The notes below the pieces were generated by a model. That model was not told where the DNA came from. It was given only the letters and a program-made list of their open reading frames with translations, and did not search any database. From JBPRGG01 sp051418075 (GTDB taxonomy: Bacteria > Bacteroidota > Bacteroidia > Cytophagales > Cyclobacteriaceae), in contig JBPRGG010000087.1 in assembly GCA_051418075.1 (NCBI GenBank), positions 1 to 64,000 on the forward strand: DNA of 64,000 bases, in the 5' to 3' direction. Below are positions 33,706-41,839 of the stretch, piece by piece. Position 1 is the stretch's first letter. Each line of letters opens with the position of its first letter. Made by a program: the position numbers and the translations under genes.

Positions 33706-34908
33706 ATGTTCAGGCAATTTACTTTACTCATTGGATTCGTGGTGTTAATGATGGGCTGTCAATCCTCAGGATCCTATCAACTTCAAGTGGAAGCAGGGCC
33801 TCATTCCCGGTTACCGGCAGCAATTTCATTTGAATTACCGGCAGAATTACTGGAAAAGCAGCTGCAATTAGTATCCCCTGAAGGAACGGTTTTTCCTGTT
33901 CAGTCAGACCAGGAAGGAACCGGCTGGTTTGTCACACCATCATTATCGGCCGGACAAAATATCAGCTTAGCCCTGCAAATAGCTGACCAACAAAATTCTG
34001 GAATGACCATCAACCAGGCAGAGGGGAAGTTGTATATCAGGCAAAACCAGCAGCCCGTACTTACCTATAACTTTGAAGAAGTCCCCCCTCCCACTCCTGA
34101 TATCCCTCAGAAATACCAGAGAGGCGGTTATATTCATCCAGTAATTACACCTTCGGGCACAGTGATAACAGATGACTATCCTTCTAATCATGTTCATCAC
34201 CACGGTATCTGGGGAGCCTGGACTAAAACCATCTTTCAGGACAGAACTCCTGATTTCTGGAATATGGGTGACAGCAGTGGCACAGTAAATCCTGTGCGCC
34301 TGTTAGATACCTGGCAGGGACCTGTCAGCGCTGGTTTTTCGGCCCAGCATGTCTATGTAGATCTTTCCGGACCATCAGCCATAGAAGCATTAAAGGAAAT
34401 CTGGCAGGTAAAGGTGTATAACCTTTCCAATCAGGATAAAGATTACTTCATGTTTGATCAGACAGTGATCCAGGAATGCAGCACCGATGACACTTTGTTT
34501 TTACCTGAATACAGATACGGAGGGGTTGGTTTTAGGGGCCTCGCTCAATGGAATGGAGAGGGAAACACCACTTTTCTGACTTCTGAAGGAAAAGACCGCT
34601 CCACTGGTCATGCTACACGAGCCAACTGGTGCTATGTGGGGGGTAAAGTTGATGGTAATTCTGCCGGTATCGCCATCATGTGCCACCCTGATAATTTTGA
34701 AGCGCCTCAACCCATGCGTATTCATCCACATGAACCATTTTTTAATTATGCTCCTTCACAGGCAGGAGATTGGTACATAGCCCCTTCTAAACCTTATATT
34801 GCCCGTTATCGCTACATAGTTTATGATGGAGAACCAGACCCGGACTGGTTGGATCAACTGTGGCAAAATTATGCTGACCCACCCAAAGTCCATCTGGTAA
34901 AAAATTAA
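33706..34908 (+). CDS. DUF6807 (PmoA-family) lipoprotein
   Basis: About 400 residues from the ATG at 33706, giving a lipoprotein signal with L-M-M-G-C. The body matches the PmoA/DUF6807 family: G-Y-I-H-P-V-I-T-P-S-G, D-Y-P-S-N-H-V-H-H-H-G-I-W-G-A-W (His-rich metal or substrate patch), C-H-P-D-N-F-E and a C-terminal P-F-F-N-Y. The family is widespread in Bacteroidota and Planctomycetota, often beside sugar oxidoreductases, and has no firm function. It has its own promoter and is followed 7 bp later by the thioesterase gene. Confidence 0.9.
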   Translation: MFRQFTLLIGFVVLMMGCQSSGSYQLQVEAGPHSRLPAAISFELPAELLEKQLQLVSPEGTVFPVQSDQEGTGWFVTPSLSAGQNISLALQIADQQNSGMTINQAEGKLYIRQNQQPVLTYNFEEVPPPTPDIPQKYQRGGYIHPVITPSGTVITDDYPSNHVHHHGIWGAWTKTIFQDRTPDFWNMGDSSGTVNPVRLLDTWQGPVSAGFSAQHVYVDLSGPSAIEALKEIWQVKVYNLSNQDKDYFMFDQTVIQECSTDDTLFLPEYRYGGVGFRGLAQWNGEGNTTFLTSEGKDRSTGHATRANWCYVGGKVDGNSAGIAIMCHPDNFEAPQPMRIHPHEPFFNYAPSQAGDWYIAPSKPYIARYRYIVYDGEPDPDWLDQLWQNYADPPKVHLVKN

Positions 34909-34915
34909 TCTGTAT

Positions 34916-35653
34916 ATGGAAAACGCTTATTTAACTGAAAACTTCAACATAAGGGCCAATGAAACCGGGCCCAATCAAATGGTTACCATGCCTGCCCTGG
35001 CCAATTTTTTTCAGGAAGCAGCCTGGAATCATTCTATGGCCCTAGGAGCCTCTTTTTATGATTTAATGCAACATGGATTAACCTGGGTGTTGAGCCGGTT
35101 GGCCATTGAAATAATAAAACAACCTAAGTTTAAGGATGAAATCAGGATTAAAACCTGGCCCTCTGGTTACGACCGTTATTATGTTTTTCGTGATTTTCTG
35201 GTGCTGGATAGTGATCATCAGGTGATAGGACAGGCTAAAAGCCATTGGGTAGTTTTTGATTTTAAAAACCGTAAGGTGGCTGATATACCTTCATTTATAA
35301 AAGATATCAAAATCAGTGCGGATCTACCGGAAATTCCAGCCAAAACCGAGAAAATTCCTTCTCTGGAGCACTACCAGCACCAACAGGAATTTCAGTCCGG
35401 ATGGCATGATATTGACTTCAATATGCATGTAAATAACCTGTCTTATATCAGGTGGGTGATGGAATCAGTCCCCATTGAGGTATTGAAAGCTGCCAGAATC
35501 AGGGAAATTGATCTGGTTTTTCGATCCGAGGCGGTGCTGGGGCAGCATATCACAGGCTTTTCCCAGCCAGACCAGCAAAAAGGAGTTTTCTGGCACAAGT
35601 TAAAAGGAGCTCATCCAAAAGAATTGGTGTTGGCTAAAACTGTTTGGGAATAA
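34916..35653 (+). CDS. Acyl-ACP thioesterase
   Basis: 245 residues, two hot-dog domains. The first opens with F-N-I-R-A-N-E-T-G-P-N and contains W-V-L-S-R-L-A-I-E-I; the second has the catalytic loop N-M-H-V-N-N (Asn169, His171, Asn173-174) followed by Y-I-R-W. This is the FatA-like bacterial acyl-ACP thioesterase, releasing free fatty acids from acyl carrier protein in the cytoplasm. It follows the DUF6807 gene with 7 bp spacing and shares its promoter, though the functional link between them is unclear. A terminator follows. Confidence 0.93.
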   Translation: MENAYLTENFNIRANETGPNQMVTMPALANFFQEAAWNHSMALGASFYDLMQHGLTWVLSRLAIEIIKQPKFKDEIRIKTWPSGYDRYYVFRDFLVLDSDHQVIGQAKSHWVVFDFKNRKVADIPSFIKDIKISADLPEIPAKTEKIPSLEHYQHQQEFQSGWHDIDFNMHVNNLSYIRWVMESVPIEVLKAARIREIDLVFRSEAVLGQHITGFSQPDQQKGVFWHKLKGAHPKELVLAKTVWE

Positions 35654-35667
35654 CAGAACATAAAAAA

Positions 35668-35695
35668 ACCTGTACCGTATGTACAGGTCTTTTTT
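35668..35695 (+). terminator. Intrinsic terminator after the thioesterase gene
   Basis: Perfect stem ACCTGTAC (35668-35675) with GTACAGGT (35681-35688), then six T. Confidence 0.9.
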
Positions 35696-35729
35696 ATCAA
35701 CATAAACCCAAAAATTATGATCTTTTTTG

Positions 35730-35853
35730 CTGTAGAGGAAGGATTCGAACCTCCAAGGAGCAGTTAGTCATATACCTGATCAACGAATATGATTTATCCT
35801 TTACCTCCACCCCCGAGACAGGAGGGCATGTCTGCCAGTTTCATCACTCTACA
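35730..35853 (-). tRNA. Unusual class-II tRNA-like gene, anticodon GTC, 55-nt variable region
   Basis: The minus strand folds as a cloverleaf of 124 nt. Acceptor TGTAGAG pairs fully with CTCTACA; D-arm ATG/CAT with A-A-A-C-T-G-G-C-A-G-A, like tRNA-Leu; anticodon stem CCCTC/GGGGG with loop C-T-G-T-C-T-C (anticodon GTC); T-arm GGAGG-TTCGAAT-CCTTC; discriminator G73. The anticodon loop equals that of tRNA-Asp except for T instead of A at position 37. The Asp identity bases G2-C71, G34, U35, C36, C38 and G73 are present, whereas G10 is A. The variable region is 55 nt (35755-35809): a GGAG/CTCC stem encloses an inner TCATAT/ATATGA stem. Normal class-II arms are 10-25 nt. No CCA is encoded. Whether it is charged, and with what, is unknown. 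Confidence 0.7.
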
Positions 35854-36087
35854 ATTTCACATTAAATTATATGACAAATTTAATAGATCATCAGATACAA
35901 TGCAAATATTTTAATAAATTCACCCAATTATTATGTTCATGATGAATTCAAAGAACCAACAATGAAATACTGGTAATTTATGAGGGCATCAGAATAGCAA
36001 TATTATAAAAATGATAAAGGCATCCCACAGAAGTTCGGAACCGAAGAGCAGTCAGAAAATAGGAATAACTAACCAAGAATTAAAAGA

Positions 36088-36474
36088 TCAGAAACCTTTG
36101 ATAGTTGGAATATCCTGATCGAGGTTTATCAAATATTCCTGCAATTCATCAACTGCAAGAATGGTTTTCCTGCGTGAATTATTTTCCTCCAGGTGAATTT
36201 CTTCCACATAATAGGAGGGGCCGGATTTTTTAAGCGAAACTTTTAGCTGCTGATCCTGAAAAATTACGTCATCCATATTAAACCCCATATCCTTAACCCA
36301 GTCGTCTGTCAACCTGATTTTGTACAGTTTTTCTCTTTTAATTTTGATTTCTTCGTCTGATGAGGTTATTGCTTTGAAGGTATCTGGTCTGGAAGGCATG
36401 CCACCGGTAATTTTAAGGATCTTTTCACCGTCTGTAAAATAAAAGCCTTCCTTAACGTTGTCAACTTTTCCCAT
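36088..36474 (-). CDS. Unrecognised 128-aa cytoplasmic protein
   Basis: No signal peptide, membrane helix or known motif. The sequence predicts mixed strands (G-F-Y-F-T-D-G-E-K-I-L-K-I-T, K-L-Y-K-I-R-L-T-D-D-W-V) and a C-terminal helix with D-E-L-Q-E-Y-L-I-N-L. The stretch I-L-K-I-T-G-G near the start and the Asp/Glu/Lys-rich composition are its only marks. It is monocistronic, between the odd tRNA gene and the asnB leader region. Confidence 0.65.
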   Translation of the reverse strand: MGKVDNVKEGFYFTDGEKILKITGGMPSRPDTFKAITSSDEEIKIKREKLYKIRLTDDWVKDMGFNMDDVIFQDQQLKVSLKKSGPSYYVEEIHLEENNSRRKTILAVDELQEYLINLDQDIPTIKGF

Positions 36475-36954
36475 TACTTGCGATTATTTGTGTAAATGTA
36501 AAGATATTTACTAAAAACTTTACTATGCTCTATTTAAAAAATACATTCAGGCCAGGATTGTTTGACCTTTTCCACAACTATTCTTCTCCAGAAATGTGTA
36601 TATTGCAGACAGCTATTCTCAAATTATTCAGGTTTTGATAATCAGCCAACAATTTTTGAATATAATGAATAGAATTACTGGCATTTGCTATCATTTTCAT
36701 AAAATTAGTTATTTTCCGCCTACCATTATTGATAAAATCATAGAAGTATATTGATGAATTTAATGGAAATTCACCTGAAATATTAAAAATTATTTAATTT
36801 TTTTATAAAAATCTATTCACTAATGGAGTAAAAATCGTATTTTAATGCCAAATTTGTAGATAATATATAAATAGCTATAAATAAAGAAATTATATATCTC
36901 ATTTAAACAAAAGTTCAAAATTTAATAAAAACCTGTAATTAATTAAAAAAAATT
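36475..36954. other. AT-rich leader region of asnB
   Basis: 480 bp, very AT-rich, upstream of asnB. No RNA gene, strong hairpin or TAnnTTTG element at the expected position was recognised, so a control site may lie here but I cannot name one. Confidence 0.4.
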
Positions 36955-38625
36955 ATGTGTGGTATTGTTGGAGTATTCGATTTAAAGGTAAATCATCAGG
37001 ATATGAGGCCGAAAGTTCTTAAAATGTCCAAAAGATTAAGACACCGGGGGCCTGACTGGTCTGGTATTTATTGTGGCAGTAAAGCTATTTTAGCTCATGA
37101 AAGACTGTCTATTGTTGATCCCCAATCCGGGCAACAACCATTGTACAGTAAAGATGGAAAGCTGGCACTGGCAGTAAATGGCGAGATCTATAATCACCAG
37201 GAAATCAGACGCAATACCAATGGTTCCTATGAATACCTGACAAAATCTGATTGTGAAGTTATTCTGGCCCTCTACCGTAAAAAAGGTATTGATTTTATAG
37301 AAGACCTAAATGGAATCTTTGCTTTTGCCCTGTATGATATAGAAAATGAAACATACCTGATAGCCCGCGATCATATTGGCGTTATTCCGCTTTATATGGG
37401 ATGGGACCCTTTTGGCAATTTTTATATTTCCTCTGAATTGAAAGCATTGGAAGGTGTATGTAATAAGATTCAGGAATTCCTTCCGGGACACTATTTATAC
37501 AGTAAGGAAGGAGTGATGAAGAAATGGTATACCAGAGATTGGATGGAATACGACAATGTAAAGGACAATAAAACAGATCTGGCTGAATTAAGAGATGCCC
37601 TGGAAAAAGCAGTCAAAAGGCAATTGATGTCTGATGTGCCTTATGGGGTACTACTTTCAGGAGGATTGGATTCTTCTGTGATTTCTGCCATCGCCAAAAA
37701 GTATTCTGCCCATAGGATCGAATCACAGGATACTACGAGCGCCTGGTGGCCTCAATTACATTCGTTTGCAGTAGGTTTAGAAGGCTCCCCTGACCTGGCA
37801 GCAGCACAGAAAGTGGCTGATCATATTGGTACTGTGCATCATGAGATCAATTTTACCATACAGGAAGGTTTGGATGCTGTAAGGGATGTGATCTTTCATC
37901 TGGAGACCTATGATGTCACCACCATTCGTGCTTCTACCCCGATGTATCTAATGGGCCGTGTGATTAAATCTATGGGGGTAAAAATGGTGCTTTCGGGAGA
38001 AGGAGCAGATGAGATCTTTGGCGGGTACCTGTATTTTCACAAGGCCCCCAATGCCCAGGCCTTTCATGAAGAAACCATCAGAAAGTTAGGAAAACTTCAT
38101 CTGTATGACTGCCTTAGAGCCAATAAATCCCTGGCCTCCTGGGGTGTGGAAGGTAGGGTTCCATTCCTGGACAAGGAGTTTATGGATGTGGCTATGAGGC
38201 TGAACCCTGAAGATAAAATGGCCAAAAATGGTCGTATGGAAAAATGGGTGGTAAGAAAAGCCTTCGAAGATTATCTGCCGGAAAGCGTAGCCTGGCGACA
38301 GAAAGAGCAATTCAGTGACGGAGTTGGTTACAGCTGGATTGACAGTCTGAAAGCTTTGGTCAATGAAAAAGTCTCTGATCAGCAATTAGCCAATGCCAAA
38401 TACCGGTTCCCGGTCAATCCTCCCCTGTCAAAAGAGGAATACTATTACAGATCTATCTTCAGTGAGCATTTTCCTTCTGATTCGGCTGCTGCCTGTGTAC
38501 CCTCAGTACCATCAGTAGCATGTAGCACTCCGGAAGCACTGGCCTGGGATGAATCTTTCAAACTAATGAACGACCCATCAGGCAGGGCTGTGAAAAATGT
38601 TCATTTGATGGGATATAAGGAATAA
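36955..38625 (+). CDS. asnB: Glutamine-hydrolysing asparagine synthase B
   Basis: 556 residues. The N-terminal Ntn glutaminase starts with Cys2 (M-C-G-I-V-G-V-F) and has R-H-R-G-P-D-W-S-G; the C-terminal synthetase has the PP-loop L-S-G-G-L-D-S-S-V and S-G-E-G-A-D-E-I-F-G-G-Y. It makes asparagine from aspartate, glutamine and ATP. The length matches E. coli AsnB (554). The gene is monocistronic and a loose hairpin follows it. Confidence 0.97.
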   Translation: MCGIVGVFDLKVNHQDMRPKVLKMSKRLRHRGPDWSGIYCGSKAILAHERLSIVDPQSGQQPLYSKDGKLALAVNGEIYNHQEIRRNTNGSYEYLTKSDCEVILALYRKKGIDFIEDLNGIFAFALYDIENETYLIARDHIGVIPLYMGWDPFGNFYISSELKALEGVCNKIQEFLPGHYLYSKEGVMKKWYTRDWMEYDNVKDNKTDLAELRDALEKAVKRQLMSDVPYGVLLSGGLDSSVISAIAKKYSAHRIESQDTTSAWWPQLHSFAVGLEGSPDLAAAQKVADHIGTVHHEINFTIQEGLDAVRDVIFHLETYDVTTIRASTPMYLMGRVIKSMGVKMVLSGEGADEIFGGYLYFHKAPNAQAFHEETIRKLGKLHLYDCLRANKSLASWGVEGRVPFLDKEFMDVAMRLNPEDKMAKNGRMEKWVVRKAFEDYLPESVAWRQKEQFSDGVGYSWIDSLKALVNEKVSDQQLANAKYRFPVNPPLSKEEYYYRSIFSEHFPSDSAAACVPSVPSVACSTPEALAWDESFKLMNDPSGRAVKNVHLMGYKE

Positions 38626-38632
38626 AAATTAT

Positions 38633-38664
38633 GAGGCTGTCCTGAATTAACGGTGTACAGCCTC
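38633..38664 (+). terminator. Possible terminator between asnB and PfpI genes
   Basis: Stem GAGGCTGT (38633-38640) with ACAGCCTC (38657-38664), 16-nt loop, followed by a T-rich but broken tract. Confidence 0.45.
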
Positions 38665-38673
38665 CACTTTCTT

Positions 38674-39228
38674 TTATTTTTCAGTCAATGCCAAAGCAAA
38701 TTCCTCAATAATTTTCTTGTTGAACACAGGAATATCTCCCGGATTTCGACTGGTAATTAATCCCCCGTCAACTACCACTTCCTGGTCTACCCAATTCCCT
38801 CCGGCATTTAAAATATCTGTTTTGATCGAATGATAGGAAGTCAGATTCCTTCCTTCCAACACTTTAGCTTCTATCAACAACCAGGGGCCGTGACAAATGG
38901 CCGCTACCGGCTTTCCACTATTAAAAAATCCCTGTACGAATTTCACGGCTTTCCCGTAGGTCCGTAATATATCCGGATTGATCTGCCCCCCGGGCAGTAC
39001 CAATGCATCAAAATCAGTGTAAGCTGCTTTTTCCAGCTGGATATCCACTATATATTCATCCCCCCAGTCAGTTTTTTGCCAGGCTTTCACCTTTCCTTCC
39101 ATGGGAGAAACAATATAGGTTTGCGCCCCTTCCTGGTCCAGCGCTTTTTTCGGTTCTGTCAATTCTACCTGTTCAAAGCCATCTGCTACTAAAAAGGCTA
39201 CTTTTAAATTTTTTAGTTTCTTTTCCAT
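38674..39228 (-). CDS. DJ-1/PfpI family protein (type 1 glutamine amidotransferase fold)
   Basis: 184 residues. Nucleophile elbow A-I-C-H-G-P (Cys112, His113), a Glu in V-E-L-T-E-P, and H-S-I-K-T-D mark the PfpI/YhbO group, cytoplasmic proteins linked to stress resistance, protease or deglycase-like activity (the activity is disputed). It lies 26 bp after the SDR gene at 39255-40112, which resembles stress-induced SDRs; the two probably share a transcript and a stress role. Confidence 0.94.
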   Translation of the reverse strand: MEKKLKNLKVAFLVADGFEQVELTEPKKALDQEGAQTYIVSPMEGKVKAWQKTDWGDEYIVDIQLEKAAYTDFDALVLPGGQINPDILRTYGKAVKFVQGFFNSGKPVAAICHGPWLLIEAKVLEGRNLTSYHSIKTDILNAGGNWVDQEVVVDGGLITSRNPGDIPVFNKKIIEEFALALTEK

Positions 39229-39254
39229 AATTCAGTCTTTATTTTAAAAAAAAT

Positions 39255-40112
39255 TCAGGCACCAATAAATTCACCACCATTAATATGTATTACCTGTCCT
39301 GTGATATATGAACCATCCAGAGATGCCAGAAAAACATAAGCAGGACCTACTTCTGAAGGTTGACCGGCTCTGCCAAATGCAGCCTTCTGGCCAAAATGCT
39401 CTACTTGATCAAATGATGAAGGAATCAAAGGTGTCCATATGGGTCCTGGAGCCACAGCATTCACTCTGATACCCTTCTCTGCCAGGTTTTTAGCCAGTGA
39501 CCGGGTAAAAGTTAAAATAGCTCCCTTGGTAGATGAGTAATCTATCAGATGAGCGCTACCACGATATGCAGTGACAGAAGTAGTATTAATTATAGTGCCT
39601 CCCTCCGGAATATATTTAATTGCTTCATTAGAAAAATAATAGAAGGGGTAAATATTTGTTTCAAAAGTTTTCTTAAATTGCTGGCTGGAGATTTGCTCAA
39701 ATTCATCTGCCGGAAACTGAACAGCCGCATTATTCACTAAAATATCTATTTTTCCAAAGCTATTAACTGTGGTATTCACCGCATCTCGGCAAAAGTCTTC
39801 ATCTTTGACATCACCTTCCAGCGTTATACATTGTCTTCCCTCCTTTTCCACCAGTTGTCGGGTTTCAGCAGCATCCTCCTTTTCTTTGGCCTGATAGGTA
39901 ATGACGATATCAGCTCCTTCACGGGCATAATGAATTGCAACAGAACGGCCAATGCCACTGTCTCCACCAGTGATCAGGGCTACTTTATCCTGTAATTTAT
40001 TGGTTCCCTTATAGGAATCCCTGATTATTTCAGGTTCGGGATGCATTTCATGTTGTTCTCCCGGCTGGCTGGACTGGTGTTGTTGCGGAAATGTATCTGG
40101 TTTATCTTTCAT
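39255..40112 (-). CDS. SDR-family oxidoreductase, stress type (YhdF/YdaD-like)
   Basis: 285 residues. A polar N-terminal extension (about 40 residues rich in Gln, Pro, His) precedes the short-chain dehydrogenase core: T-G-G-D-S-G-I-G (48-55), N-N-A-A (127-130), catalytic Tyr192 and Lys196 in Y-S-S-T-K, and V-A-P-G-P-I-W-T. The extended N-terminus with the P-E-P-E-I-I-R-D-S-Y-K-G box fits the general-stress SDR group (Bacillus YhdF/YdaD, E. coli YghA). The substrate is unknown. It is followed by the PfpI gene. Confidence 0.92.
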   Translation of the reverse strand: MKDKPDTFPQQHQSSQPGEQHEMHPEPEIIRDSYKGTNKLQDKVALITGGDSGIGRSVAIHYAREGADIVITYQAKEKEDAAETRQLVEKEGRQCITLEGDVKDEDFCRDAVNTTVNSFGKIDILVNNAAVQFPADEFEQISSQQFKKTFETNIYPFYYFSNEAIKYIPEGGTIINTTSVTAYRGSAHLIDYSSTKGAILTFTRSLAKNLAEKGIRVNAVAPGPIWTPLIPSSFDQVEHFGQKAAFGRAGQPSEVGPAYVFLASLDGSYITGQVIHINGGEFIGA

Positions 40113-40207
40113 TAGGTTAAAAAATTTATATCAATTAAAAATTGTTCAGATTAAAAATAAAACCTCTAAAGCTGGAGAATGTTAAAATTGTCCCGGCATG
40201 TTTTAAC

Positions 40208-41353
40208 TCATTGATCCAAAGCCTGTTGCAGATCTATTATTAAGTCATCAGCTGATTCGATACCCACAGAAAGCCTGAGCAAATTAGCTGTAATTCCTTC
40301 CAGTTCCCTTTCTTCCGGGGTAAGTTTAAGATGAGAAGTCTTAACCGGCGAACTAATGATGGTTTCCACACCGCCTAAGCTTAAGGCCGGAAAAATCATT
40401 TTGAGCTTTTTCTGAAAAGCATCTGCATCTTGGTCATCCGTCAATTCAAAGGCCAGCATTCCGCCAAATCCATACATCTGTTGCCTGGCCACAGCATGAC
40501 CGGGATGGCTTTCCAGCCCCGGATAATGTACCTGTTTTATCCTGGGGTGACGTTGTAAAAACCGGGCGATCTTCATGGCATTTTCATTCTGCTGCCTAAC
40601 CCTTACCGCCAGTGTTTTCATACTTCTTTCTATCAAATAAGCAGTCATTCCATTCACACTGCCTCCCATATTCACTGCTGTTTTGTGAATATCCTTAAAC
40701 AATCTAAGGGAAGTGACAATAGCACCAAAACAAAGATCCCCATGCCCTCCCAAATACTTGGTGCCGGAATGAAGTACCAGGTCCACACCCAACCGGATCG
40801 GATTCTGGTTGATGGGTGAGGCAAAGGTATTGTCCATTACTGAGATGAGCTGATGCTGCCGGGCAAATGTCACTACCTGGGAAATGTTTGTTATTTGAAT
40901 TCTGGGATTAGATGGGGTCTCCAGGTAAACCATTTTAGTATTATTCTGTAGGGCAGCAGAAAAGGCTTCCGGTGAATTATCTGGCAACAAGGTATAGGAG
41001 ATACCCAATCGTTCCAGTTCCATGTTTACAAAAAAGTGCGTTCCCCCATAGAGCCCTTTCTGAAAGATCACATGGTCGCCTGATTTGAGCAATCCCAGCA
41101 GTATAGTGCTAATGGCAGCCATTCCAGAACTTACCAGAATACCATTCTCCGCCCCTTCCAAGGCACACAGCTTCTCTACTACAGCTTTTTGATTGATAGT
41201 ATTAAAATACCTGGGGTACTGGTTTTCCTGGGTAAACAGGTAACCATAAGAAGATGAAGTATAAACAGGCGTATTTACCCCCTGGCTGGCCGGATCAATT
41301 TTGGTTCCGGCATGCACACATAAGCTTGCTTTATTTGAATCTGAAACTGACAT
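40208..41353 (-). CDS. Cys/Met metabolism PLP enzyme (cystathionine synthase/lyase type)
   Basis: 381 residues. PLP lysine Lys199 in H-S-G-T-K-Y-L-G-G-H-G-D, phosphate-binding S-S-G-M-A-A near 75-80 and M-D-N-T-F-A-S-P (Asp at 184) are typical of the family covering cystathionine gamma-synthase, gamma-lyase, beta-lyase and methionine gamma-lyase. These uses cannot be told apart by reading. It acts in the cytoplasm on sulfur amino acids. No sulfur gene is next to it; the gene stands alone. Confidence 0.92.
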   Translation of the reverse strand: MSVSDSNKASLCVHAGTKIDPASQGVNTPVYTSSSYGYLFTQENQYPRYFNTINQKAVVEKLCALEGAENGILVSSGMAAISTILLGLLKSGDHVIFQKGLYGGTHFFVNMELERLGISYTLLPDNSPEAFSAALQNNTKMVYLETPSNPRIQITNISQVVTFARQHQLISVMDNTFASPINQNPIRLGVDLVLHSGTKYLGGHGDLCFGAIVTSLRLFKDIHKTAVNMGGSVNGMTAYLIERSMKTLAVRVRQQNENAMKIARFLQRHPRIKQVHYPGLESHPGHAVARQQMYGFGGMLAFELTDDQDADAFQKKLKMIFPALSLGGVETIISSPVKTSHLKLTPEERELEGITANLLRLSVGIESADDLIIDLQQALDQ

Positions 41354-41459
41354 TTTTTGATTGAATTACAAAGTGGCAAAAAAGTTTCCCCTTAAATTTA
41401 ATGATTTAAGCCTAAGCCCGACCTAAAGTGGGATCTAATTATGAAAAAATTGAGCAGGA

Positions 41460-41666
41460 TTATTTCCCCAGCACCACTTCGGAGGATTTAAAAACGGCAT
41501 ATGCCTCTTCTCCTACGTTTAATCGCATCCTTTCTACACTTTCATTGGAGATGATCGAGGTAATGATATTACCATTGCCCAAATCTAATTTAATTCGGGT
41601 GGTGATATTTCCCGGTACTAATTCCAGGATTCTCCCTTTCAATACATTTCTGATATCAAGTTTCAT
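41460..41666 (-). CDS. Mop-type molybdate-binding (TOBE) protein
   Basis: 68 residues making up a single TOBE/Mop domain: L-D-I-R-N-V-L-K-G-R-I-L-E-L, G-N-I-T-T-R-I-K-L-D-L-G-N-G, I-T-S-I-I-S-N-E-S-V-E-R-M, L-N-V-G-E-E-A-Y-A-V-F-K-S-S-E-V. The N-x-L-K-G-x-I and S-x-E-S pattern is the molbindin signature; such proteins store or buffer molybdate in the cytoplasm as hexamers. No mod transporter or cofactor gene is nearby. A symmetric promoter-like palindrome lies 20 bp upstream. Confidence 0.9.
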   Translation of the reverse strand: MKLDIRNVLKGRILELVPGNITTRIKLDLGNGNIITSIISNESVERMRLNVGEEAYAVFKSSEVVLGK

Positions 41667-41685
41667 TTTTTCAACAAAATAGATT

Positions 41686-41702
41686 TATATTTGACAAATA
41701 TA
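41686..41702. promoter_or_regulatory. Perfect palindrome carrying -7 elements on both strands
   Basis: TATATTTG-A-CAAATATA is a perfect 17-bp dyad. Each half is a TAnnTTTG element, one directed at the Mop gene on the minus strand, the other at the S2P gene on the plus strand (~145 bp away). No -33 TTG was seen at standard spacing on the Mop side. Confidence 0.5.
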
Positions 41703-41839
41703 TCTTAAAAATAGACATTTCATTTATTTTTTGCAAATAAATACACATTTAATTAGGAATTTGACAGTTATAACTTTCTTAAAATAGAAGATCCTATAAC
41801 TTCGAAGGGATTAACCCGGTTATAAGATAAAGCTATCAT

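Noticed and set aside
35730..35853. Selenocysteine tRNA (SelC) reading of the odd tRNA gene
   Set aside because: The anticodon is GTC, not TCA, and the acceptor and D-arm do not have the longer SelC form.
35644..35865. 73-codon plus-strand open frame reading across the tRNA-like gene
   Set aside because: It lies antisense to a well-paired cloverleaf and has no protein-like features.
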